Origin: Candidatus Nyctobacter psychrophilus
Lineage (GTDB): Bacteria; Vulcanimicrobiota; Vulcanimicrobiia; Vulcanimicrobiales; Vulcanimicrobiaceae
Reading direction: 5' to 3'
DNA: 64,000 nt
Assembly (NCBI GenBank): GCA_014305025.1
Contig: JACRTY010000036.1
Coordinates: 84,097 to 148,096, forward strand
Shown: positions 1-8,007 of the stretch, piece by piece
Layout: every line of letters starts with the position of its first letter
Numbering within the stretch: position 1 is the stretch's first letter
Translations under genes and position numbers: made by a program
Notes under the pieces: generated by a model
Database searches by the model: none
Seen by the model: only the letters and a program-made list of their open reading frames with translations
What the model was told of the DNA's origin: nothing

Positions 1-401
1 TCGGCGATCTGACGGTCTACGAAAACGTCGAACTGCCGTTGACGTACCGTGGCCTCTCATCGGGTGAACGGCGGCGACGCGTCGCCGAAGCGCTCGACCG
101 CGTCGCGATGTCGCACCGCGCGCGCCACTACCCTGCGCAACTCTCCGGCGGTCAGCAGCAGCGCGTCGCCGTCGCGCGTGCGCTCGGGGGCGAACCGGCG
201 GTGCTGCTCGCCGACGAACCAACCGGCAATCTCGACTCGAAGAACGGCGAACTGGTCATGGAACTCCTCGGTGAACTGCACGACGCCGGCTCGACGATCG
301 TGATGGTCACCCACGACCGCCGCTTCAACCGCTACGCCGGCCGCACGATCGGCCTCCTCGACGGCCGCATCGTACCGGAAGACGTCGCAGCCGCGATGTG
401 A
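1..401 (+). CDS. ABC transporter ATP-binding protein, MacB/LolD type (5' truncated by window)
   Basis: The open frame runs in from the left edge, and only the C-terminal ~132 residues are present. Visible are the Q-loop-proximal region (GDLTVYENVELPL), the ABC signature LSGGQQQRVAVARAL, Walker B VLLADEPTGNLD and the switch histidine in MVTHD. The DEPTGNLDS stretch is characteristic of the MacB/LolD/FtsE-like branch, which powers export or lipoprotein release with an FtsX-like permease. The permease would lie outside the window. The gene ends in TGA at 399-401, and a degenerate mazE fragment begins at the next base. The exact substrate cannot be told. Confidence 0.9.
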   Translation, partial: GDLTVYENVELPLTYRGLSSGERRRRVAEALDRVAMSHRARHYPAQLSGGQQQRVAVARALGGEPAVLLADEPTGNLDSKNGELVMELLGELHDAGSTIVMVTHDRRFNRYAGRTIGLLDGRIVPEDVAAAM

Positions 402-678
402 TTGCAAGATCTCGGATTGCGCGAGGGCGATAGCGTCGAGCTCCGGCGAATCGAAAATGGCTGCGTTTGGGCTGGCGTTCGTCGCTCCGATCACGACCAG
501 ACCGCAAGGGCACGCCTTTGAAGTGCCGCTGCCTGCGGGGTGTGGAGCGAAGGGTGTCGTCACGGTCCATCAGTTGAAATCGTTCGATTGGCGTGCGCGA
601 CGAGCGAAGAACGCCGGTGGCGGCCCTCTAGGCCTTACCACTACGACATCAGAAATCGTTAAAGATATCGTGGGTTGA
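402..678 (+). pseudogene. degenerate mazE-mazF toxin-antitoxin remnant
   Basis: Two fragments in different frames. From 402 the frame reads LQDLGLREGDSVELRRIENG, the second half of an AbrB/MazE-type antitoxin domain; its N-terminal half is missing and the ABC ATPase stop abuts it. From about 457 another frame reads FGLAFVAPITTRPQGHAFEV, then VPLPAG and KSFDWRAR. These are hallmarks of MazF/PemK ribonuclease toxins (PIT..., FEVPLPAG, Q.KS.DWRAR). The MazF N-terminus, with its beta-strand and active-site Arg, has been lost at the junction, so neither protein can work. A family match by motif recognition; a short independent gene is the less likely alternative. Confidence 0.7.
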
Positions 679-700
679 CGACCATGGCCGGGCCGTCGAG

Positions 701-1093
701 CTAGCGCTCGAGCTGATGTCCCGACACTTCCGGTACGGGTTGCTCGATGGTTGCCTCTTCGGTTTTCCCGGCGGCGTCTTTCCATGCTTTGAAGCCGCCG
801 TCGAGAATGCGTAACGCGCCGTAACCGTCCGCGCGCAGTTTGTCGGTGATCTCTTCGAGGCCCTTGCCGGTGCCGTCTTCATCGTAGAGCACGACGAGGC
901 CATCGTTCTTCGGTAAGGGTAAGATCAGCTTCGGCGCGTCCCGCAATTTATGCGGATCGTAGCGAATCGCACCATAAATCTGTTCACCATGCGTGCCACG
1001 CCGTAAGTCGAGGAGAAAGACATCGTTCGCTTCGACGTGCGCGCGAAGGTCGTCCACGCCGATCGGCGCGGCGGGGGCGGTGTGGTCTGCCAT
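701..1093 (-). CDS. rhodanese-like domain protein lacking the catalytic cysteine
   Basis: About 130 residues with a single rhodanese fold: N-terminal VDDLRAHVEANDVFLLDLRR (the typical DVR position) and C-terminal GYGALRILDGGFKAWKD. The loop that normally holds the catalytic Cys reads VVLYDEDGTGKG, with Asp at the Cys position, so sulfur transfer is unlikely and a binding or regulatory role is possible. The start at 1093 is preferred because GAGG lies about 8 nt upstream; an in-frame start at 1111 is possible. The gene is divergent from the Zur-like regulator. Confidence 0.8.
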   Translation of the reverse strand: MADHTAPAAPIGVDDLRAHVEANDVFLLDLRRGTHGEQIYGAIRYDPHKLRDAPKLILPLPKNDGLVVLYDEDGTGKGLEEITDKLRADGYGALRILDGGFKAWKDAAGKTEEATIEQPVPEVSGHQLER

Positions 1094-1212
1094 GCTGCGC
1101 CTCGTACCCAAAGTCGCATGCTTGCGAACTCAACGAGGGGCCGCGGGTCGCATTCCTGCACTGACCCACGGCCCAACATGGGCGGTACGGCTCCGCGCTG
1201 AAACACGGCGGC

Positions 1213-1620
1213 GTGGCGAAAACGCTCGGCGAGCGCAATACGCGGCAGAAGCAAGCGATCCGCGATGCCTTCGTGCGGGCGGGCCGTCCGCTTGCAACCG
1301 AAGAGGTCCACCGCGCGGCGCAAACGGTAAGCGCGGGGTTGGGTCTGGCCACGGTCTATCGTTCGATCCGCAGCCTGCTCGAAGAGGGCTGGCTCGCGGT
1401 CGTCGACGTGCCGGGTCGTAACCCGCTGTACGAGATCGCGGGCAAGGGGCATCATCACCACTTTTCGTGCACCAACTGTGCGCGCGTCTACGAGTTCGAA
1501 GGTTGCGCCACGGTCGACGCTAAGCCGCCGCGTGGTTTCAAGACGACCGGCCACGATTTGACGCTCTTCGGGACCTGCGCCGCCTGCAATGGGACGAGCC
1601 GCAAGGCGACCGCAAGTTGA
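1213..1620 (+). CDS. Fur-family metalloregulator, probably Zur
   Basis: 135 residues, the usual Fur-family length. An N-terminal winged helix (GERNTRQKQAIRDAF to LGLATVYRSIRSLLEEG) is followed by a metal-binding/dimerisation domain with HHHHF and two CxxC motifs (CTNC near residue 93, CAAC near residue 126) for the structural zinc site. The GTG start is the first in frame. Its context supports zinc sensing: the next gene is a His-rich protein, and a ZnuABC-type importer converges from the right. Target operators are not evident by eye. PerR or Fur function is an alternative, but the neighbourhood favours Zur. Confidence 0.85.
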   Translation: MAKTLGERNTRQKQAIRDAFVRAGRPLATEEVHRAAQTVSAGLGLATVYRSIRSLLEEGWLAVVDVPGRNPLYEIAGKGHHHHFSCTNCARVYEFEGCATVDAKPPRGFKTTGHDLTLFGTCAACNGTSRKATAS

Positions 1621-1652
1621 CCGCGCGCGCCGCAGGGTATACGCTCTGCGTC

Positions 1653-2006
1653 GTGGAGCATCACGTTCACAATCGGCACGAGCACCAGCACGGCGACGAC
1701 TGCGGTCATTTGGGCATCCGCCACGACGATCACGTCGACTACGTGCACGACGCCCATCTGCACCACGTTCATGGCGAACACGTCGATGAGCACGAGATTC
1801 CCGCGTCACAACGTAATCCCGACGATTGCTCAGCCGGGCACGCGTGCGGCGGCCATCCTGCCGATCACGTGCACGGCGTTGATTGCGGACACGACGTCGT
1901 GCCGCACGCGGGACACATCGACTATGTCGTCGCTGGCCACATCCATCGCCGTCACGGAAGCCACTGCGACGACCACGGCCCCCTGCCGGCTTATCGCAGT
2001 CACTGA
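1653..2006 (+). CDS. histidine-rich metal-binding protein with internal duplication
   Basis: About 117 residues, very rich in His and Asp, with no enzyme domain. Two halves repeat one pattern: DDCGHLGIRHDDHVDYV...HLHHVHGEHVDEH and VDCGHDVVPHAGHIDYV...HIHRRHGSHCDDH, i.e. DxCGH-x4-H-x2-HxDYV-x3-HxH-x2-HGxH. It is most likely a cytosolic zinc (or nickel/cobalt) buffer or chaperone, since it lies directly behind the Zur-like gene and faces the Znu operon. GTG at 1653 gives a protein starting VEHHVHN. A TTG at 1617 overlapping the regulator stop is an alternative start that adds 12 residues. Confidence 0.7.
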   Translation: MEHHVHNRHEHQHGDDCGHLGIRHDDHVDYVHDAHLHHVHGEHVDEHEIPASQRNPDDCSAGHACGGHPADHVHGVDCGHDVVPHAGHIDYVVAGHIHRRHGSHCDDHGPLPAYRSH

Positions 2007-2015
2007 ACGAATGTT

Positions 2016-2825
2016 TTAGCCCATCGACCGTCGGCGACTACAGAGCAGTGCGGCGACATATTCCAGTGCGGTTAGGACTGCGATGAAGAAACCGACCGGC
2101 CAGTCGCTGACGTAAGCGAGCGCAATCCCGACCAGGACCGCGAAGATCGAGAACGCAAGCGCCACAGCCACGGTCCAGGCCGGCCGCGCCGTCAGACGAA
2201 TGGCGGCGGCGGTCGGCCCGATCGCAAGGCTGTAGATCAGTAAGGTGCCGACGATTGGCACCGTGACCGCGGTGGTGAGACCGACCAGGACGAGGAAGGC
2301 GACGTCGAGCGTTGCGACGGGAATTCCGCGCGTTTGCGCCGTTCCGCGAGCAACCGTCGCAAACAGGAGTGGTCGCGTCAGCCCTCCCAGCACGCCGATG
2401 ATGAGAACGGTGGCAATCGCGATTGTCGCGACATCGGCGCGCGTGATGCCGACGATCGTCCCGAACAGCAGCGCGTACACGTTGGCCGCATAAGAATGGG
2501 CGAGCGCCAGAAACAGTGCTCCGGTCCCCAGCGCGGTAACCAGCACGAGCGCCGTCGTCACGTCGTTCGTACGCGAGTGTGCCGACCGCACGCCGAGCCC
2601 GGCGGCGCCCGTCACGGCGAAGGCGATCAAGCCTACGAGCGGATCGAACCCCAATAAGACTGCGCCGGCCGCTCCGGCAAAACCGATCTGCGCGAGCGCA
2701 TGGGTGGCGAACGCCGCACCGCGCAAAACGACGAAGTACCCGACGCCGGCCGCAAGCAGGGCGATGAGCAGTCCGGCCGCGAGCGCGTTCTGCAAGTAGG
2801 GATGCGACAGGGCTTGCCCCACCAT
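2016..2825 (-). CDS. ZnuB-type metal ABC transporter permease (second)
   Basis: About 269 residues with 7-8 hydrophobic segments and the ABC-3 family layout: YFVVLRGAAFATHALAQIGF near the N-terminus and a conserved VGTLLIYSLAIGPTAAA segment near residue 200. It transports Zn/Mn-type ions with the adjacent ATPase and lipoprotein. The start at 2825 is chosen because its ATG overlaps the TGA of the preceding permease gene by one base (TGATG), implying translational coupling. An upstream in-frame extension to 2963 would run inside that gene. Two permeases suggest a heterodimeric channel. Last gene of the importer operon. Confidence 0.88.
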   Translation of the reverse strand: MVGQALSHPYLQNALAAGLLIALLAAGVGYFVVLRGAAFATHALAQIGFAGAAGAVLLGFDPLVGLIAFAVTGAAGLGVRSAHSRTNDVTTALVLVTALGTGALFLALAHSYAANVYALLFGTIVGITRADVATIAIATVLIIGVLGGLTRPLLFATVARGTAQTRGIPVATLDVAFLVLVGLTTAVTVPIVGTLLIYSLAIGPTAAAIRLTARPAWTVAVALAFSIFAVLVGIALAYVSDWPVGFFIAVLTALEYVAALLCSRRRSMG

Positions 2826-3649
2826 CACGCCCGGCTCGGTGAAAACGTTCGTGCACCGAGCAGCATGCCAAGTGCGATAATGGCGACGAAAAAACTGACG
2901 GGCCAGCCGGCGTGGCCGGATGACCACCCAAAACTCGCATACGCGAGCCCCGTCGACAGCCACACGTCGCTTACGCCGAGGACAATCGCCAGCGCGATCC
3001 CGGCGAGCGGGCGACGGACTAGTGCAAGCGCCGCAGCCGGTGGACCGATCAGAAGTGCGGCGGCGATGAGCACGCCGACGACCTGAGCCGTCTCGGCAAC
3101 GGCGAGCGCGACAATCGCGAGGAATGCGAAGCCAACCGCACGCACCGGCACGCCCAAGCCCCGCGCCGTGTCCGCGGCAACGCTGGCAAAGAGGAGTGGA
3201 CGAAAGAGCGCACCCAGCGTCACCAATGCGACGGCACCGACGAGGATCACCGCGCGCAGTGAGCCGGCATCCGTTTCAAAGATCGACCCGAACAAGAGCA
3301 CGCTCTGGGCGTTCGGATCGCTGGTCTGCAGGTGGAGAAACAGTGCGCCCAGGCCGAGGGCGACGGCGAGCACGAGTCCGGTTGCGAGGTCGCGTTCGCG
3401 GGCGCGTTCGCCGAGGGCTCCGATGGCAAGCGCCGCGGCGAGCGAGAAGGCGATCAGTCCCCACAGCGGAGCGATGCCGACGAGCAGCGCGGCGGCCGCG
3501 CCGGTCAAGCCGATGTCCGTCAACGCATGGCCGGCAAACGAAAGCCCGCGCAACACGACGAAGTAGCCGATCGCGGCGGAGAGCGCGGCGACCACGCCGC
3601 CGGAAAACAGCGCCATCTGCACGCTTGGGCTCGCGAAGAAGTCGTTCAT
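2825..3649 (-). CDS. ZnuB-type metal ABC transporter permease (first)
   Basis: 274 residues, polytopic, ABC-3 family. The N-terminal YFVVLRGLSFAGHALTDIGL segment closely parallels that of the downstream permease, and VVGVLIAAALLIGPPAAALAL is the conserved late helix. Start at 3649 overlaps the 3' end of the ATPase gene (stop at 3646). The two permeases are paralogues, probably from tandem duplication, and likely form a heterodimer. Substrate is inferred as zinc from the Zur-like and His-rich neighbours; manganese or iron cannot be excluded. Confidence 0.88.
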   Translation of the reverse strand: MNDFFASPSVQMALFSGGVVAALSAAIGYFVVLRGLSFAGHALTDIGLTGAAAALLVGIAPLWGLIAFSLAAALAIGALGERARERDLATGLVLAVALGLGALFLHLQTSDPNAQSVLLFGSIFETDAGSLRAVILVGAVALVTLGALFRPLLFASVAADTARGLGVPVRAVGFAFLAIVALAVAETAQVVGVLIAAALLIGPPAAALALVRRPLAGIALAIVLGVSDVWLSTGLAYASFGWSSGHAGWPVSFFVAIIALGMLLGARTFSPSRA

Positions 3650-4425
3650 GTACCGGCGACGACGATGATGCGGCCGCGAACCCGCACGACGTCGACGGGT
3701 CGATCGTAGAGCCGGCTCAAGACGTCCTCGTTGATGATGTGATCCACCGTCCCGAGCGCGGCTCGGCCGTTCGCGAGGTACAGCACGCGGTCGATGGCGC
3801 GCATAAGGGGATTGACGTCGTGCGCGACCAGCAGCACGGTCATGCCGCGTTCCTGCGCGATGCGCCGGACGAGCGTGACGACGTCGACGGCGCTGCCGAG
3901 ATCGAGGTTCGCAAGCGGTTCGTCGAGCAGCAGCAACGCGGGCTCCCCGACGACGGCCTGCGCGATGGCGAGCCGTTGCTGTTCGCCGCCGGAGAGCCGG
4001 CCGACGGGTTTATCCGCGAGCGCCAGCGCCCCCACATCGCGCAACGCGACTTCGACGCGTTGCGCTCGGGCGCGGTTGGGCAAGGGCAGTCCAAAGCGCT
4101 CCCCGTCGACGCCGAGCGCGACGAAATCGCGGGCCCGCAGCGGAACGTCGCGCGCGAGTTCGATGCGCTGCGGCACGTAGCCGAGCGGTCGATGTTTGCG
4201 GCGCGGATCGCCGGCAAAAATCCGCACGGTGCCCTCACTGGGCGCTAAAAGGCCAAGCGCCAGGTGCAGCAGCGTCGATTTTCCGGCGCCGTTGCCACCG
4301 ATGATGCCGACGAATTCGCCCGGCGCGATGGCGAACGTTACGTCATCGAGCACGACGCACGCCCCCCGCCGAAACGTCACGTTGGTGAACGCCACGGCGG
4401 CTCGCGTATCCTCCGCGTCGCTCAC
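3646..4425 (-). CDS. ZnuC-type metal ABC transporter ATPase
   Basis: About 259 residues. Walker A GGNGAGKST, signature LSGGEQQRLAIAQAV, Walker B LLLLDEPLANLD and switch His in LLVAHDVNPL are all intact. The C-terminus has a short extension (DHIINEDVLSRLYDRPVDVV) typical of Mn/Zn ABC ATPases. GTG at 4425 is chosen because it overlaps the stop of the binding-protein gene (GTGA). It couples ATP hydrolysis to import through the two downstream permeases. Confidence 0.9.
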   Translation of the reverse strand: MSDAEDTRAAVAFTNVTFRRGACVVLDDVTFAIAPGEFVGIIGGNGAGKSTLLHLALGLLAPSEGTVRIFAGDPRRKHRPLGYVPQRIELARDVPLRARDFVALGVDGERFGLPLPNRARAQRVEVALRDVGALALADKPVGRLSGGEQQRLAIAQAVVGEPALLLLDEPLANLDLGSAVDVVTLVRRIAQERGMTVLLVAHDVNPLMRAIDRVLYLANGRAALGTVDHIINEDVLSRLYDRPVDVVRVRGRIIVVAGT

Positions 4426-5324
4426 CTGCGTCGGTACGTTTGCAACGCTCGGGCGAGCGCCCTCAGTTCTCCGTCGAACCAACCCTGCACGCGCATGCCG
4501 GGCGGCAGCGTTTCGGTGACCGGCACGACGGCGACGCCGCTCGTCTGCGCAAGCGCAAGCAAACGCGAGGTGCTCGGTTCGACCGTTTGCCGGTTGTACA
4601 CGAGCGCCGCGACGCGTCGTCCTTCGAGGAGGGCCCGCATGGCCGCGACGTCTTGCGGCGCGGGGTCGCTGCCGTTTTCAATGGCTTTGGAAAAGGACGG
4701 CGGCGTTGCAATCTGCAGCGATGCTGCGCGTAATACGGCGTCGAAGACCGGTTCCGTGATCGCGACGGACGTGCCGCGATAACGGCGGCCGAGCGTAAGC
4801 GTGCGCCGCGCGAAGCCGTCGATCCACGCGCGCACGCGCCCGTTTGCGCGTACGAATCCGTTGCGCCGTGCGGGCATGCGGTCGCCTAAATCGGTGACGG
4901 TCGCCGTGCACAGGCGGCGCAACGCCTCGGCCTCGTACCACACGTGAGGATTGTCGCCAGGGCGCCGTCCGGCAAGGGTGCCCACGACGATAACCGTCCG
5001 CCCGTTGCGCGGCGATGCGGCGAGCAGTTTGTCGACAAACGTGTCGTACCCCAGCCCGTTTTCGATGACGAGATCGGCATCGGCCACGGCGTCGGCGTCA
5101 CGAGTCGTCGGTTCGTACGCGTGCGGATCCGCACTGGAACTGTTGAGAAGCGTCGTTATGGTCACCGCATTGCCGGCGATCTGATGCACGATGTCGCCGT
5201 ACACGGCTTCGACCGCAACGACGTGTACGCCGGACGCGGAATGTCGGCGTTCTAGAGCGCACGATGACAAGCAGAGAAGCAGACATGCCGCACTGAGAAG
5301 ATAATGACAAAGCCTTCTCATCAA
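4422..5324 (-). CDS. znuA: ZnuA-type metal-binding lipoprotein
   Basis: 300 residues. The signal peptide ends in a lipobox LSSC (Cys22), so this is a membrane-anchored lipoprotein of the cluster A-I solute-binding family. Candidate metal ligands: His in DPHAYEPT, His in NPHVWYEA, and acidic residues in AITEPVFD and further on. It lacks the long His/Asp-rich loop of many ZnuA proteins, so a manganese or other ion is possible; zinc is favoured by the Zur-like regulator in the cluster. First gene of the leftward importer operon. It diverges from a threonine dehydratase gene; no clear Zur palindrome is visible in the 69-bp gap. Confidence 0.87.
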   Translation of the reverse strand: MMRRLCHYLLSAACLLLCLSSCALERRHSASGVHVVAVEAVYGDIVHQIAGNAVTITTLLNSSSADPHAYEPTTRDADAVADADLVIENGLGYDTFVDKLLAASPRNGRTVIVVGTLAGRRPGDNPHVWYEAEALRRLCTATVTDLGDRMPARRNGFVRANGRVRAWIDGFARRTLTLGRRYRGTSVAITEPVFDAVLRAASLQIATPPSFSKAIENGSDPAPQDVAAMRALLEGRRVAALVYNRQTVEPSTSRLLALAQTSGVAVVPVTETLPPGMRVQGWFDGELRALARALQTYRRR

Positions 5325-5393
5325 TTCATCCTTGCGTGGCTTCCATGGGTTAGTCCTGCGCGGAGATGGCGTGCCCGCGTCGTAGCAACGGCG

Positions 5394-6625
5394 ATGAGCT
5401 TACCGGTCACCGTTTCCGACATCGAGGCCGCGGCCGAGCGTATCGCCGGATATGCGCTACGAACGCCGGCCGTGCCGGCTTCAGCGTTGTCGGAAAAAAC
5501 GGGCGCGCGCGTCACGCTCAAACTCGAGACGCGCCAACGCACGGGTTCCTTCAAAGATCGTAGAGCGGCGAACCGGCTGCTGCAACTCGGATCAGACGAC
5601 CGAGCGCGCGGTGTGATCGCGATGTCAGCCGGCAATCATGCGCAGGCCGTTGCCTACCAAGCGGCGCGCCTCGGCATTCCGGCGACGATCGTCATGCCGG
5701 AGAACACGCCGTTCACGAAGGTCCGGCGTACGCAAGCCTTCGGCGCGCGCATCATGTTGTCGGGCGAAAATCTCGCCGATTTGGCGGTGACCGCGCAAGC
5801 GGTCGCCGCCGACGAAGGGCTAACCGTCGTACCTCCCTACGATGACGAGCGGATTATCGCGGGTCAAGGAACGTGCGGCCTCGAGCTGCTGCGCGACGTT
5901 CCCGATCTCGATGTCGTACTGGTGCCGATCGGCGGCGGCGGCATCATCGCGGGCGTCGCCATCGCCGCCAAGGCGGCGCGTCCGCAGATCGAGATCATCG
6001 GCGTGCAGACCGAACTCTATCCGTCGTACTACCAGGTCCTCAACGGACTGCCGCCTTCACGGCGGTCAAACGATCGCCGAGGGGATCGCCGTCAAATCGA
6101 TCGGGGCCATTCCACTGGAGATTGCGACCCGGCTCGTCGACGACGTGATGCTCGTGTCGGAGCAGTCCATCGAAGCGGCGATCCATCTGCTCATCGAAGA
6201 GGAAAAACTCGTTGCCGAGGGCGCGGGCGCCGTGCCGGTCGCGGCCTTATTCGATCGGCCCGAGCGGTTCGCGGGCCGCAACGTCGCTCTGATCATCTGC
6301 GGCGGAAACATCGACACGGGCTTGCTCGCCAACGTCATCGCGCGCGTGCGTCTGTGCGAAGGACGCGTCGTGCGCATGCGAGTCGAGATCATGGATCGGC
6401 CCGGTGTGCTGGCGGAAGTCGCAAAAAACTAATCGGCGAATGCGGCGCCAACATTCTCGATGTCACACATCAACGTCTGTTCCATGATGTGCCGTCAAAA
6501 AACGCCGAACTCGACATTACTTTCGAGACAGCGCTCCAGCCGACGTCGAGCAGATTCGCGCGAAGCTCCACGCTGCGCGGTACGCGACCAGCGTTCTTGA
6601 ATCGGCTTCAAAAATTTCGGTCTGA
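5394..6625 (+). pseudogene. threonine dehydratase (IlvA/TdcB type) with three frameshifts
   Basis: Read across three frames it gives a complete ~410-residue PLP enzyme: TVSDIEAAAERIAGYALRTP, the PLP lysine in RTGSFKDRRAANR, the glycine loop PIGGGGIIAGVA, then HGGQTIAEGIAVKSIG and a C-terminal ACT domain (MDRPGVLAEVAKKLIGEC). Shifts occur near 6057, in the A-run at 6422-6427 (6 A where 7 restores AKKLIG) and near 6523 (one missing base restores ETSAPADVEQIRAKL). The stop is then TGA at 6623-6625. As it stands the product would be truncated. The 3' half is either decaying or mis-sequenced; the first ~220 codons are intact. Confidence 0.8.
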
Positions 6626-6819
6626 GTCGCAAAGGCGCTTGCAAGTCACCCCAGATCGTTTTCATTACAGTGCCTCAGGCAAGAAGTTCGTGGCGTTACG
6701 CAATTCTGACAATGTCGATAATAGACGGCTCACCGCGTATATCGGTGCTTCCGTCGGCGATGAACGAATGACTTGGCTTGAAGACCGCACTGTTCCGTAA
6801 GTCCGCTTCGCGAAACTAT

Positions 6820-7194
6820 ATCGCGGGAACGAAAAGGCTGCAAACTACTTTAGCGAATTCAGCAGTACCTCGCGCCACTGTTTCAACGGCCTTACACATG
6901 GAGTGAGCGAGAGTGGCGCAATCTGTGGGATGATATGTTTACGTTTTACGCCTACGACCCCGAGAAAACGTTTGTCTCGGCTGCGGATCCGTTAATGGCA
7001 CCCTTCTAATGGCGGTTCGCTTTGTGCGGTCGCTTCTCAATCACCTGAGTTTATCAATCGGAGAGGACCGTCATTACTGGCATATGACCATCCGTCTCCG
7101 AAATGGTCGTTTCATGTTGCGCATGCTCGGCGGCGCTGACGGACCTGACTTGACGCAGTACCTCTTGCGCCAACAGAAAGCTCTAGAGACTTGA
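6820..7194 (+). pseudogene. DUF262 (GmrSD-like N-terminal domain) remnant and adjacent debris
   Basis: Base composition drops here compared with the neighbours. One frame reads NEKAANYFSEF, then after a frame change QQYLAPLFQRPYTWSEREW and RNLWDDMF, followed by a stop at 7008. The YQRPY.W...W..LW.D pattern is the diagnostic N-terminal motif of DUF262 proteins, found in type IV modification-dependent nucleases (GmrS side) and related defence proteins. Next comes a 61-codon frame (7009-7194, MAVRFVRSLLNHLSLS...) that I do not recognise and that may be the rest of the same gene. The 6626-6819 stretch upstream has no recognisable gene. Confidence 0.55.
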
Positions 7195-7263
7195 GCGCTC
7201 CATGGCGCAGTGTGGTCCCGAATCCGGGCGCTGGTGTTGGCAGTGCCCGATGCGCGAAAGGGG

Positions 7264-8007
7264 CTACAGTCGGAGGTTGAACTGCACGAACGGGAGGATG
7301 CCCGCGTTGTGATCGGCCGGTGCCGTGCTGCGGGCGTAGCTGATCGTTTGATTGACGTAACGCACGCCGTAGCCGAACGACACCCGGCTGCGCGCGCGGG
7401 CGACGTAGCGTATCTCGGCATCGATCTGCGTGCCTGCTTCGGGATCGTAGCGATCCGGGGCGCCGGGAATGCCTGGGTACACGTGCAGCGTTCCGTGCGC
7501 TTGCGGAAGCCCGCCGACGGTGAGTTCCAACCGAGAGGTCGGCGTGGCGTCGAACGTCTCGTGCAGTTCCAGCCGCACCCCGTCGGCAAATGACGTGAAC
7601 GAGCCCGGCGGCGCAATGCGATCGGTCGTGGAAGCGATCACGCCGTAGCCGATCCCGAAAGCCAGCCGCGGCGTCGTGTACAACCGGATCGTGGCGTCTC
7701 CGGTCTCAATCGTGCTGCGCGACTGATCGGAGGGATCACCGTAGCGACGGGTGCGTGCATAAGGCATGCCTTCTGCGTGCAGTTCGACGCCCCGCAAGCG
7801 GGCATCGAAGTCGACGATGCCGACCGGAATGCCGCCGACGCGCGTCTCCCCGACCACGCTGCCGTGCGTGCCGACAAACGGTGCTGCGGCGATGCTGAAG
7901 GTCACTTGAGCCGTGGCCGGGACGGCGGTGGCGGCAAACGCCGCTAGCGCGACTGCCGCGAATCGTGCACGGATCCGGCGTACGCAAATCCAACTATGCC
8001 GGATCAG
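7264..8007 (-). CDS. exported beta-rich protein of unknown function
   Basis: About 247 residues. An N-terminal [21 protein letters not shown] segment looks like a Sec signal peptide cleaved before QVTFS. The rest is beta-strand-like with alternating polar/hydrophobic residues and ends in [14 protein letters not shown], a terminal aromatic/hydrophobic strand like those of outer-membrane barrels. No family recognised. No ATG/GTG/TTG fits just upstream of the signal peptide; a CTG at 8007 is the best candidate, and it overlaps the end of the phosphoesterase gene (stop 7994) by 14 bp. Extension to 8229 would overlap that gene deeply and is unlikely. Confidence 0.55.
   Translation of the reverse strand: MIRHSWICVRRIRARFAAVALAAFAATAVPATAQVTFSIAAAPFVGTHGSVVGETRVGGIPVGIVDFDARLRGVELHAEGMPYARTRRYGDPSDQSRSTIETGDATIRLYTTPRLAFGIGYGVIASTTDRIAPPGSFTSFADGVRLELHETFDATPTSRLELTVGGLPQAHGTLHVYPGIPGAPDRYDPEAGTQIDAEIRYVARARSRVSFGYGVRYVNQTISYARSTAPADHNAGILPFVQFNLRL

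Noticed and set aside
3124..4248. Long plus-strand open frame over the metal ABC transporter
   Set aside because: Arg-rich shadow of the permease and ATPase genes on the other strand; no conserved motif.
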